In this document: positions 37,618 to 47,735 of the stretch, piece after piece | Layout of the letters: every line of letters starts with the position of its first letter | Position numbering within the stretch: position 1 is the stretch's first letter | Source of the DNA: Liquidambar formosana | Taxonomy: Eukaryota > Streptophyta > Magnoliopsida > Saxifragales > Altingiaceae | Length of the DNA stretch: 64,000 nucleotides | Assembly (NCBI GenBank): GCA_039720395.1 | Contig: CM077833.1 | Location: forward strand, 1,030,501 to 1,094,500 | Direction: 5' to 3' | Notes under the pieces: model-generated | The model's database searches: none | Told to the model about the DNA's origin: nothing | Seen by the model: only the letters and a program-made list of their open reading frames with translations | Program-made: the position numbers and the translations under genes

Positions 37618-39290
37618 TGTTGGGAATCAAACTAAAAGGAAAACAAAGTGTGGAATGAATTGATAAACAAAACTTTTCCTAATCGATTCCTTAACCCATG
37701 AATCCAATTATGCTTAAACACAAACAAAACCCTAACTAGAAGATGGTAGAATTACTTACAGTTTCAAAAGTCTTCTCTTTTTTGCTTCAAGCTTGAATTC
37801 GGACAGCAGAGAACGAGCTGTCTAAGTGTACTGTCTCCAATGGTATCCACACCAAGCTAGAGCTTCAAGTCCTTTCTTCTTTCTTCTTTGTTGTTGCTAG
37901 ATGTGGAGAAGAGAAGAGAGAAAGAGAAAGAGCCTCCAAGGGGTTGGACGGCTAGGGCTTGGGAGAGTGAACTTATGGTGATGTCATCACATCACATAAG
38001 GCTATATATAGCCTCCATATAGGGCCGGCCAAAGGGGGACTTCAATCCCTAATAGGTTTTGTGTAATTACTCCTAATTACACAATAACCCCTCTAGTTTA
38101 TATCCCATACAAACTTGCCCTTTAAGAACAATTCTTTTATTCACTTATACCTTTTATCTCGTAACTTTAAAACTCTCTTAGCATGATCAGTGTGTGACCC
38201 ATTGGATTCACATCATCAAGTAGTAGGTATAGCACAAGTTGTACACAATGGAACTCTCTCTATTAAGGGTCTAATTGGAACTCCTTCCGATTCCCTAATT
38301 GATTATAACTCTCTTATATCAATTAGGGCTTCTACTAACCATGAGTAACACTTAGCATATGGCTCATAGTGTGGTCCTTAATGAGGTGAATAGTTATTAA
38401 AGAACCCTTTTGTTATAGTTTATAGGTTACAATTACATCCTTCCATTCACACAATGTCTCCAATTGAACTAATAGGACATGGAAGTCTGTCAAGTCCCTA
38501 ATTCAATTACTTTATACTCATTCATTAATATCAACTCAATAATGAACTTATGGAAACTCTTTTCCATATTCATTCTACCATGGGCCCATATATGGATTTA
38601 ATGAGTTATATTAATGAATGATATATGAAACATTCTCTCTCTTTTTCCTGAGAGTGATGGATTCTTTGTTAATCACTCACATGCCTTCATACACAGAGCA
38701 GTAGGGCCAATGAACACCCTTGTAGACCCCTAAAAGGATCTACACTTAGTGTTATTAAACTTCTAAAGCTATATGCATAAGACAATTACGGTATCTTAGG
38801 TCTACGGATTACTTGTACCACTATAACAATGAAAAACTAATTGACAGGTAGGTTAAAACTCCATTCAGTTTATCTTATATCTTTGGTCACATTCAGTGTA
38901 CCTATTCTTATAATAGACACCCACTTATTGGTTGTAGTGTCTCCACACAAATAGCTTAATACATGTTATCCTCCTATAGAGTCAACCTAACAAGTGCTAG
39001 TCCTATGGTTCATTACTGTCTATCATAGTGAACCTTCAATTAAGAATACTTTAGGAGTTTAGTACAGAGATATATTTATAGTATCAAAATTATAACCCTT
39101 CGTAATTTCATATTCTCAACTCTAACTCCATGGACATATTATGTAAATATAAATGATGCATATAAACATAATAGAATAAACCCTTTTGTTAAATCAATAA
39201 TAAATGTGACATATATAAATGAAATCAAATGATTGTTCTTAATCCCTAAACAATCATCTCTATGATTGGCTCTAGGGCATAATCATAACA
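37618..39290 (-). repeat. Copia 5' LTR
   Basis: Starts TGTTGGGAATC at 37618 and ends ...CATAACA at 39290 (1673 bp). The end has drifted from the family CCTAACA. Confidence 0.85.
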
Positions 39291-39451
39291 CATTGCACTT
39301 GCCACTTGGTGTGGTATCAACGATTACAGTAGGGTGCTGTAAAAGGTGCCTTACAACACCAAATCCGAATCCCTTCTTTTACGTACTTCTATTGGTGGTC
39401 TTCACCAAAGTAGTAGATCCAAAAATGAATAAATAAACAAAGTAAAAATAA

Positions 39452-39727
39452 TACTCCCTTTGTCCCACAATGATAGGCCATGTTTGACAAAACACAAAGT
39501 TCAAGAAAATGTCATCATTGCATTGACTTGTCATTTATTAAGCTCTATCTTTCCAAAAATACATTCTCCTTTTTTGTATTGGGTTTTGTGTTGAAAGTAA
39601 TTTTTGAAATAATAAAGAATAATGTAGAAAACTTAAAAAATTTATAATTTGATTTTTCAAAGTGAAAAAACATTTTGGAACAAAAAAAGTAACAAAAATG
39701 GCCTATCTTTGTGGGACGGAGGGAGTA
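39452..39727. mobile_element. Stowaway-type MITE
   Basis: The element spans 39454-39725 (272 bp). Its ends CTCCCTTTGTCCCACAA and TTGTGGGACGGAGGGAG are inverted copies, and TA flanks both sides (39452-39453, 39726-39727). This is the standard form of plant Tc1/mariner-derived Stowaway elements. It is non-coding. Confidence 0.9.
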
Positions 39728-41112
39728 ATAATAATGGTAGCAGGAACTGGGTACGAGGATCTAGCTTCCCTTGATTGGGCAGAATTTCAAGGTTGCAATT
39801 TTTGATAGTACGAAAATGGGTCATTATTTTCACTGTTCCATAATTAGGCAAAAAAAAAATACTATATGCACCAACTTTTGTCCCAACTCATGTGACTTTG
39901 ATGTGGACAATTGAAAAAATAAAAATAAATTTAGATGGTTGGTGTAACTTGGCGCATTAGGTGCCACATGAGTTGGGATAAGATGGTGTGTATAAAACTA
40001 CTCTAATGATGTGAAGAATATTTAGGATATGAAGTGCTTTGTTAAAATGAGTGAAACATAGGTGTTCATTATCAGCTATCTCATCACAATCTTCTTACTC
40101 AGGAAAATTGATATATTAATAATTAATATTGTGATTTGAATTGATTTGGTTATGATCAATATTTTAGTTTTAGAAGCACAATTATTTTTTGTGATAATAA
40201 AGTATTTTGATTGGACCTTACTCTAAAGGGAAATGCCCACTATAAACAACTCCTAATTACAGTTCCTAGTTACATAACTTAACATGGTATGAGTTGGTTA
40301 ACAAAAATATCTTCTAAGTTATTCACATGAAGTCCATTATTACATCAGGTGCTATCTACATATATGGTATTATATTATAGTACTATGTATAGCAGTACCA
40401 ACCTCTTGCAGTCAAGGGGTTGGTAATATTGTTGAATGTTCTCCCTTAATACCATTATAATAAATTCTCCTTTTCTATTAATTTTTTTAAAATAAAAAAA
40501 TAATATAAAGAATTGCGCGACTTATGCGCAGAATTGATATTTTTTATGAATATATGTATATTGAGAGTACACAAAGGGTCTATGAGGATATATGGATCAA
40601 CATGAACTGATATCATTTTAATTGGAACTTTAAAGATTAAACGCAGAAAGGCATCCTTTTGAAAACACAATGAAGTGTAGTTGGAAAGGCAAGCACAAAT
40701 GGTATGGACTTAATGGTCCACTATGTATGACTTGTAGGCTATGGTCCACTAGTGAGATAACACACCAACCAGAGGCCGAATGATGATAATGCATGAATAT
40801 ATGGCTAGTGTTGGGCGACACGGTAAGCTCCATATGTGATACCCGGAACCACCCATCCACGGTGGGTAGGAAGAGACGGGACTCCTTTCTATGACTATGA
40901 CTATACCTATACTCAGTGACCGAGATATGTATTTATATATATATATATATACCTACCTAGTGACTAGTGATCGTGGGGGCTCCATTGCTAAAGCTGGACT
41001 TTGAGCTTTATCTGGGCCAAGCCACTACTACTGAGTCAACTCAACGACGAGGGAAAAGACCAATGATAAGATCGGCATAAAGACAGGCGCCGAGGAATTT
41101 CAGGACGATCAT
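39728..41112. other. Gene-free stretch upstream of the NPF4 gene
   Basis: No supported gene. It has a TA microsatellite at about 40935-40951. The last few hundred bases are the likely promoter region of the transporter gene. Confidence 0.5.
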
Positions 41113-41120
41113 TATAAATA
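41113..41120 (+). promoter_or_regulatory. TATA box of the NPF4 gene
   Basis: TATAAATA lies about 200 bp upstream of the ATG at 41314. The predicted transcription start near 41145 gives a 5' UTR of about 170 nt. The motif is seen; its use is inferred. Confidence 0.5.
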
Positions 41121-41313
41121 GGAGGCAAAACCCACTTGAGTGTTGTCTCAGAATCACCAAAGAAATCTTTGGAAAGAGAGGGCTTTTGGTTTCGCAATAT
41201 ATACTATATAGTTTAGTGATTTAGAGTTTGACGATCAAGAGGTACTTGCAATTGTGTCAAACAGACAGCAAATAGTGATAGAGAGAGAGGGTAAGACATA
41301 AGGAAGGTGATAC

Positions 41314-43873
41314 ATGGATTGTGTGGAGAAGACAAGAAACAAATTGAAAGGAGAATCCATGTCTGGGTCTGTAGTAGTACAGGAGACGTCTGTCAACTGG
41401 AGAGGAAGACCCTGTCAGTCTAACAAGCACGGTGGAATGAGAGCTGCTGTTTTTGTCCTTGGTCTCTCTCTCTCTCTCTCTCTCTCCACCTACACTATGC
41501 ATGCATACACTCATGTTCACCATTTTCCAATGAGCTTGCACCAAGTCTAGTTTTGTGGTCTCTCGACCCACTTGGATTCATTGAGAATTCTTATTATAAA
41601 TGCATCCTAGCTATAGCTAGAACAGTTACCCGTCCATTTTTCTTTGGCAGTTTAATTAGGCCTAAAAGATTCGCTCAAATCTTCTCTTTTCTGTCATTTA
41701 CTAATATTATACTCCAATTAATGAAGTGGGTATTATAGTATCAATAGCATGATGGAAGCAGTTAATGGAATTGAATTTTTAAAAGAACATTCCAATTTTT
41801 AGATTAAAAAAAAAACATTCAAGTTTTCATTGGCTTTCATTAATTTTTTTTTTATTGGGGGTCCAAATAATATATTTTCTATAAACAATAAATGATATAT
41901 GTTCAATTGTTGATGGATGATTCAGGCCTTCAAGCATTTGAGATGATGGCAATTGCTGCTGTTGGGAACAACCTCATAACCTATGTATTCAATGAGATGC
42001 ACTTTCCACTGTCAAAGTCTGCAAACATAGTAACAAATTTCATTGGGACTGTCTTCCTCCTCTCCCTCCTTGGTGGGTTCCTCGCAGATTCTTATCTTGG
42101 GAGCTTCTGGACCATGTTGATTCTTGGGTTTGTGGAGCTCTCTGTAAGTTTTTTCTCTCGCATGTCCCTTTCTTCTTCTGTACTTCGTAATCATTTGTGA
42201 TCTTCAGCACTAGCTATATGCAATTAATTAATTTGCAGATTCTTCATTCTTTTCTCTAGCTTTTTAAATCTTAACTCATTAAATATTAAATCCGCAAGCT
42301 TATATTATAATTTCAATATTTAATCAACTAAGATATAAAAAGTTGCATTGTTCTTATCATTTTAGTCCAACATGCACCACAAGGATGAATGTTTCGATGA
42401 TGGTTTTTGTTCATTAGCCCATTGTTTTGCTGCATGGATAAAAAGGGAAATAATTATATTAGTTTATATCAAAATTTATCAATTTGTATTAAGATATATT
42501 TTTAAATGATGTTGCTTATAGAGAGAGAGAGAGTGTGTGTGTCTGTGTCACACATAATTAATGTTCCTCACAAAAATAGGTTTTGGGTTAAATTTTGCAG
42601 GGTTTTATACTATTGTCTGTGCAAGCACATATCCCACAATTGAGGCCATCCCACTGCAGCATGGTATCCGGGGGAGGCCAATGTTCAGAGCCAAAGGGCT
42701 ACAAGGCTTTAATATTCTTTGTGGCACTCTACTTGGTGGCTTTAGGAAGTGGGTGTCTAAAGCCCAATATCATCTCTCATGGGGCTGACCAGTTTCGAAA
42801 GGAGGACTTGAAGCAATCAAAGAAGCTCTCCACTTACTTCAACGCTGCCTACTTCGCCTTCTGCATGGGTGAGCTAATTGCACTAACCGGTCTCGTTTGG
42901 GTCCAAACACATTCAGGGATGGACATCGGCTTTGGAGTATCAGCTGCTGCCATGGCAATGGGTTTGATCTGCTTGATCTCTGGTACGCTTTTTTACAGGA
43001 ACAAACCACCTCGTGGAAGTATCTTCACTCCGATGGCTCAAGTAATCTCACTTAACCTTTTTTTTTTTTTTTTTTTTTTTTGTTTTTTGTCGGTCCAGAT
43101 CGAGACCTTTATGTGGTTTCTTTTGCTATATATATAACTTCAGAAACTCTTGTGGGCAATTCTTATCGAGGCTTATTGATCACTAGTATATCCTCATAAA
43201 TCAGTTTTAAATTATTCAAAGGGTAAGACTATTGTCACCCCATTTTATGAACACCCCACAGTTGTTTCTGTTTCTTAAGATTTTATGTAAAATATAAAAG
43301 ATTTTTATGAATCCTAAACACGTTGTCCATTTGAAAATGTCACTTTGAACAACTTTATAAAAGAAATATTTTCCAAAATTTATCATTTAAATGGATTTTT
43401 TGGCCATTTATATTTCATTTTTTTTATCAAAAAGTCTACTTAAAAGGTAGATTTTAGAAAAACTTTCTTCCACAAAGTTATTCAAAATGATGTTTTTTAG
43501 TAGATAATTATTTGCATAAAACCTTAAAAAAACTAAAACAAGTGGGGGTGTTGATAAAATTGAGGGGTTGCAATAGCCGGGTCCGTATTTAAATCATTGT
43601 TTTATAAATTTACATTAAAAAAAAAGAAAAAGAAAATAAAAATAAAACTCGTCACAAAGTTCATATTGCTTCTTTTTGCTTTCCAAGTTACAATAGGTTC
43701 TCAATCTTGAGGGATGGACCGAGTGGTCCTAGGGCCTCTTGTTGAGCAAGAGATCTTGAGTTCAACTCTCACCACACCCCCTTAAGGCTACCCCCATGAA
43801 CCTTGTCTTGTAATTGCCCGGTGCATGTGGGATGGGGGTACTGCATGTGCCCAGGGAGACTAATCCTGATATC

Positions 43874-43906
<33 letters not shown>

Positions 43907-45560
43907 TGGGTTACAATTGGTTCTCTCTCTCTATCTCTCTGTCTCTGTTGTGGTGTGTTGCTGATTTAATTTTATGAGTTTTACTTTTCCCTTTTTTGTA
44001 GAGTATTTTATTAATTCATCTGAAATTAATTTTTTTGATTACTTTTATTGAAGATTAGGTTCTGTCTGTTGGCTTGTGTTAAGACAATTGAAATTAAGTA
44101 GTTCTATTTGTATCTTTCAAGATGGACAGAATCAGATGAATGATTAAGTACGTTAATTAATTAATTGATTCTGGCCGGTTATCTTTAACCTGCTATTTAA
44201 ATAGGAATATATATTTTTAAAAGATGCGCGCTTTTGTATATATGGAAAGACAATTAATGATATATGTCTCATAATTCATCTTCTTTCACACATTTGAGTT
44301 TTATGTGTGTAGTCAGAATGGAAGATTCGATCAAATATTTTATATCACTACCTACTCTTTCAATATTACTTAATTTTTAGTTATCCATTTCAGGTCTTTG
44401 TAGCTGCAATTACAAAGAGAAAGCAAATTTGTCCTTCAAATGCAGATATGCTTCATGGAAGCCACAACAGTGTGCCAGGCCACGTTTTTGCCACTTCATC
44501 AAATGTCAGCAATCTTCTCCATACCGAAAAGTTCAGGTGTGTGTTAGAAGTTTCGAAGGGCTACCATCTTGGAATTTTCCTTTTGAGGGTACATAAATTA
44601 TTTTCTTAATTGCCTTAATAAATTTTGATATTTATTTATACAAATGTTGAGTATATATGATCCAATAATTGCAGATTCCTTGATAAGGCCTGCATCAAAA
44701 TCCAAGATGGAACTCAGAGGAGCGAAAGTCCCTGGAGGCTATGCACCGTAACCCAAGTAGAACAAGTGAAGATAATCATCTCAGTTGTTCCCATATTTGC
44801 CTGCACCATCATATTCAACACCATTTTAGCTCAGCTACAAACATTTTCCGTCCAACAAGGAACCTCCATGAATACCCAGCTCACAAAAGGCTTCCAAATC
44901 CCTCCGGCATCGCTTCAGTCTATTCCTTACATCATGCTTATCATGGTGGTCCCTCTCTATGAAACCGCCTTTGTCCCACTTGCACGTAAATTCACGGGAA
45001 GGGATGCCGGAATCTCGCCTCTGCAGAGGGTTGGCACGGGGCTCTTGGTTGCGACTTTTTCAATGGTTTCAGCTGCAATGGTAGAGAGCAAGAGAAGAAA
45101 CTCGGCTTTACAACTGAACGAAACTCTTTCCATCTTTTGGATTGCGCCACAGTTTCTTATATTTGGCCTCTCGGAGATGTTCACGGCCGTAGGTCTCATA
45201 GAGTTCTTCTATAAACAATCCTCGGAAGGGATGCAGTCCTTTCTAACTGCCATGACTTACTGCTCCTACTCGTTTGGATTCTATTTGAGCTCTCTCTTGG
45301 TCTCTCTAGTGAACAAAATTACCTCAACTGCTTCTGGTGGTGGCTGGCTCAGTGACAACGACCTCAACAAAGACAGGCTCGACCTCTTCTATTGGTTGTT
45401 AGCTGCCCTCAGCCTCATCAACTTCTTCAACTATCTTTTCTGGTCTACATGGTATTCCTACAACCCATCTCTATCACCTACTCCACGGCATGGTGAGGAC
45501 CTACAAAACCACAGCTTCAGCTCTTCAAAGCATAGTGGAGCTCACAATATCATACCCTGA
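41314..45560 (+). CDS. NPF4.6: NRT1/PTR family transporter, NPF4 subfamily (NPF4.6/AIT1-like)
   Basis: Exons: 41314-41461, 41926-42143, 42601-43041, 44394-44536 and 44675-45560 (TGA). They sum to 1836 nt, 611 residues, all in frame with GT-AG introns. It is a proton-coupled transporter of the major facilitator superfamily; the closest relatives I recognise (Arabidopsis NPF4.6 = NRT1.2/AIT1) move abscisic acid and low-affinity nitrate across the plasma membrane. Landmarks are NWRGRP (about residues 27-32), GLQAFEMMAIAAVGNN in the first membrane segment, HGADQF, YFNAAYFAFCMGELIA, SPWRLCTVTQVEQVK after the central loop, and NDLNKDRLDLFYWLL near the end. The classical ExxER/K motif of segment 1 is absent, as in other NPF4 members. 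A second in-frame Met at residue 16 (41359) could be the true start. Intron 1 begins inside a CT microsatellite and intron 3 carries a SINE. The exact ortholog within NPF4 and the substrate are inferred. Confidence 0.93.
43687..43925 (+). mobile_element. tRNA-derived SINE in intron 3 of the NPF4 gene
   Basis: The body, 43703-43909, starts with an A-box-like GGACCGAGTGGTCCTAGGGC, has a B-box-like GAGTTCAACTC, and ends in an A-rich tail (43876-43905). Target duplications GTTACAATAGGTTCTC (43687-43702) and GTTACAATTGGTTCTC (43910-43925) match at 15 of 16 bases. It is in the same orientation as the host gene. Confidence 0.85.
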
Positions 45561-45968
45561 TTCAACAACGTTATCTCTGGCTAGCTCTAATTATTTTTAT
45601 TTTTAACTTCACCTTTCTCTTGACTCTTGCATGTATTTATATTTAAAAAAGAAAAAAAAAAAAGACAAACCCTAGAAGAAAGGATACTATGTATGATAGT
45701 CTTTGACGCACTCAGTGCACTCGCTACATTGGTTGATGACCTCGAGTGTTTCTGTTTATTTTATTTTATTTTTCCTTTGTCAACTTATCTTTCTTTCAAT
45801 ATTTTGACTGTTTATGTCTTTGAGTTGATTCCGAGGATCTATAAGAAAATTGGGTCTAATCCCATCCACTACAGATTCAATGCACTCTCCGACCTTTCCT
45901 ACTTTTTCTCCGTTAGTGTCGTTGTGTCATCATGGCTGGGTAAGGAGGACCTAGCCTCTTCTGAGATA

Positions 45969-45999
<31 letters not shown>

Positions 46000-46761
46000 T
46001 TTCTTTAATTTTTCGGGCGTAAAAGGAAGATGTAAGTGGTGGGGGATGGAATGTGCTTTTTTTGCTTCAGTTAGTTAAAAGAAGAATACTTTTATTTATT
46101 GTGGTGTGATGCATGAATATGGAACATATAATTGCTCCAAGCTAGCCTCCCACGAATAATTTTATAAAAAAAAATTGATAAGGTTAAAAAAAAATGAAAT
46201 CCAGTTTTAGGGGCCTCCTAGGGAAAACGTTCCCATAGTCTTATTGCTTTCTCTGTCACTTTCACACTCACAAAGAAACATGTCCCATACATGTCTTGTG
46301 TTGGAGCTAGCTCTCCCCTGAAAATGCCTATCGCCATCTCTATCCTTCTACCACCACTGACCGTGGGAGAGTGACATTCATCATTATTTCCATTCATGTG
46401 TTTGCTAAAAGACTTTCATGGTCCCCATAGGCAACAAATTTTACCAACAAATTTGTCTCAATGCTCTACTAAAAGTTTTTAGATCTAATTACAAATCATG
46501 CTTAATTAAATCACAAATTCAACTTTAGAAATAAATAAATAAATAGTTTCTACAAAATTGATTAATATAGATTGAAAGCGCACTTAGAAAATGCCTCACT
46601 AATTTCGTGTCCACAAAAAATAATAGTGATAATAGTAAATAGATAAATTAGAGAGCGCCTCTTGTTGTTATCACCACAAACCCCAATTGGCTTGCTGTAG
46701 GCACATGGGGAAAATTACAAACTAGGCCAAATATGCATAGTCTTATTGTACATCAAATAAG
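45561..46761. other. 3' flank of the NPF4 gene, gene-free
   Basis: The 3' UTR should lie just after 45560. A (TA)n run followed by a T run lies at about 45965-46002. The open frame at 45627-46022 (131 codons) is low-complexity, has no recognised domain, and is not called a gene. Confidence 0.5.
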
Positions 46762-47041
46762 TACTCATTTCGTCCCACAAAGATTTGTCATTTTTACAAC
46801 TTTTTATTCCAAAATGTTTATCCATTTTCAAAAGTCAAAACATAAGGTTTTTTTGAACTTTCTATACTACCCTTGTTATTTTAATAATTACTTTTAATAC
46901 AAAATTAACCCAATAAAAAGTAAGATATGGTATTTTTGAAAAAAAAAAGGAGTTTAATGAATAATAAATCAATGAAATGATGGTTTTTCTTAAACTGCGT
47001 ATTTTGTCAAATATGACTGATCTTTGTAGGACGGTGGAGTA
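46762..47041. mobile_element. Stowaway-type MITE, degenerate
   Basis: The element is 46764-47039. Inverted ends CTCATTTCGTCCCACAAAGAT and ATCTTTGTAGGACGGTGGAG are flanked by TA. It is related to the copy at 39454-39725 but the ends have drifted more. Confidence 0.75.
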
Positions 47042-47735
47042 CTTATATTGCTAATCATGTAATCATGAAGGGCATACTTTGTGGACCACTTTTGTGCAAT
47101 GAGAAGCTAGGTCACATGCGTGATGCGTCTTCGTTTGAAAAGGCATGGGGTGTTTTCATGTATAAAAATGATCAATTCTCCCCCCGTCGGGCCAAATTTG
47201 ACAAAACATGTACTTTAAGAAAAAAACAATTAATGCATTGATAAGATTTTTTTTTTTTTTTTTCCAAAACCACCCTTCGCTTGCTACGACTCTAGAAGAT
47301 ATAAAAAAGGTAATTAAGGGATGGTCGATCTAGGGTTGGATGGAGGGTAATTAAGGGATCGATGAATAGTCCTCTTTCAAAATACAAGACTTGAGACCCC
47401 ATGTATGCACGAATCATGAATGACTTGATGACTTGCACAATCAGGAAGGTCGACGATTGATAGATCTCCACCAACGGTGACTCTGAGAACTCTAGCCAAG
47501 CTTCGAGTAATTCAAATTTCCTAAGATTTATTGGGATAAGGAAAGGTCGAATGGTACCCTGTGCTAAGGTTATTGGAATTGATAATGTTCACATGGTAGC
47601 TAATAATTCCCGCATAGAATGACACTTGAAGCATGGGAAGGGGAAGGCCAAGAGTTTTGGCTGCTCAAATCAGGTAGGAAATGTTGGTGGCTTTTAAAAT
47701 TCAAGAAACTTCCAATTGGGGTTGCTAAGGGTCCA
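47042..47735. other. Gene-free stretch between Stowaway and Gypsy LTR
   Basis: A CTCCCCCCGTCGGGCCAAATTTGACA stretch near 47178-47202 resembles one half of a Stowaway end, but no partner end is visible. No gene is recognised. Confidence 0.4.

Larger units (their letters stand above)
29606..39290 (-). mobile_element. Ty1/Copia LTR retrotransposon, complete but old
   Basis: In element orientation the 5' LTR is 37618-39290 and the 3' LTR is 29606-31280. The primer site CTCTGATACCA (inverted) abuts the 5' LTR, and the polypurine tract AAGGAGGAGAT abuts the 3' LTR. Flanks CATTC (29601-29605) and CATTG (39291-39295) look like a 5-bp target duplication with one change. Over the first 350 bp the LTRs are roughly 93% identical by eye, so the insertion is old. 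The internal region holds a long untranslated leader (34100-37605), a gag remnant and a pol remnant, all on the minus strand and all broken. Confidence 0.85.
27719..39381. mobile_element. Mutator-type TIR element with 9-bp target duplication, interrupted by a MITE and a Copia element
   Basis: CTTCTTTTA occurs at 27719-27727 and 39373-39381 as a perfect 9-bp direct repeat. Just inside, the left end (from 27728: GGAGCCGGATTTGGTG) is inverted relative to the right end (read back from 39372: GGATTCGGATTTGGTG). The inverted similarity continues for about 80 bp, to the Copia insertion point. Nine-base target duplications with long TIRs are typical of Mutator-type elements. Without the Copia insert the element is about 2 kb. 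No transposase is visible, so it is non-autonomous. Confidence 0.8.

Noticed and set aside
45627..46022. Open frame of 131 codons just after the NPF4 gene
   Set aside because: Low-complexity Phe/Ile/Tyr-rich translation that ends in a TA microsatellite; it lies in the likely 3' flank of NPF4.
47178..47260. Third Stowaway MITE starting CTCCCCCCGTCGGGCC
   Set aside because: Only one end is visible and the interior runs into a T tract; no inverted partner or second TA was found.
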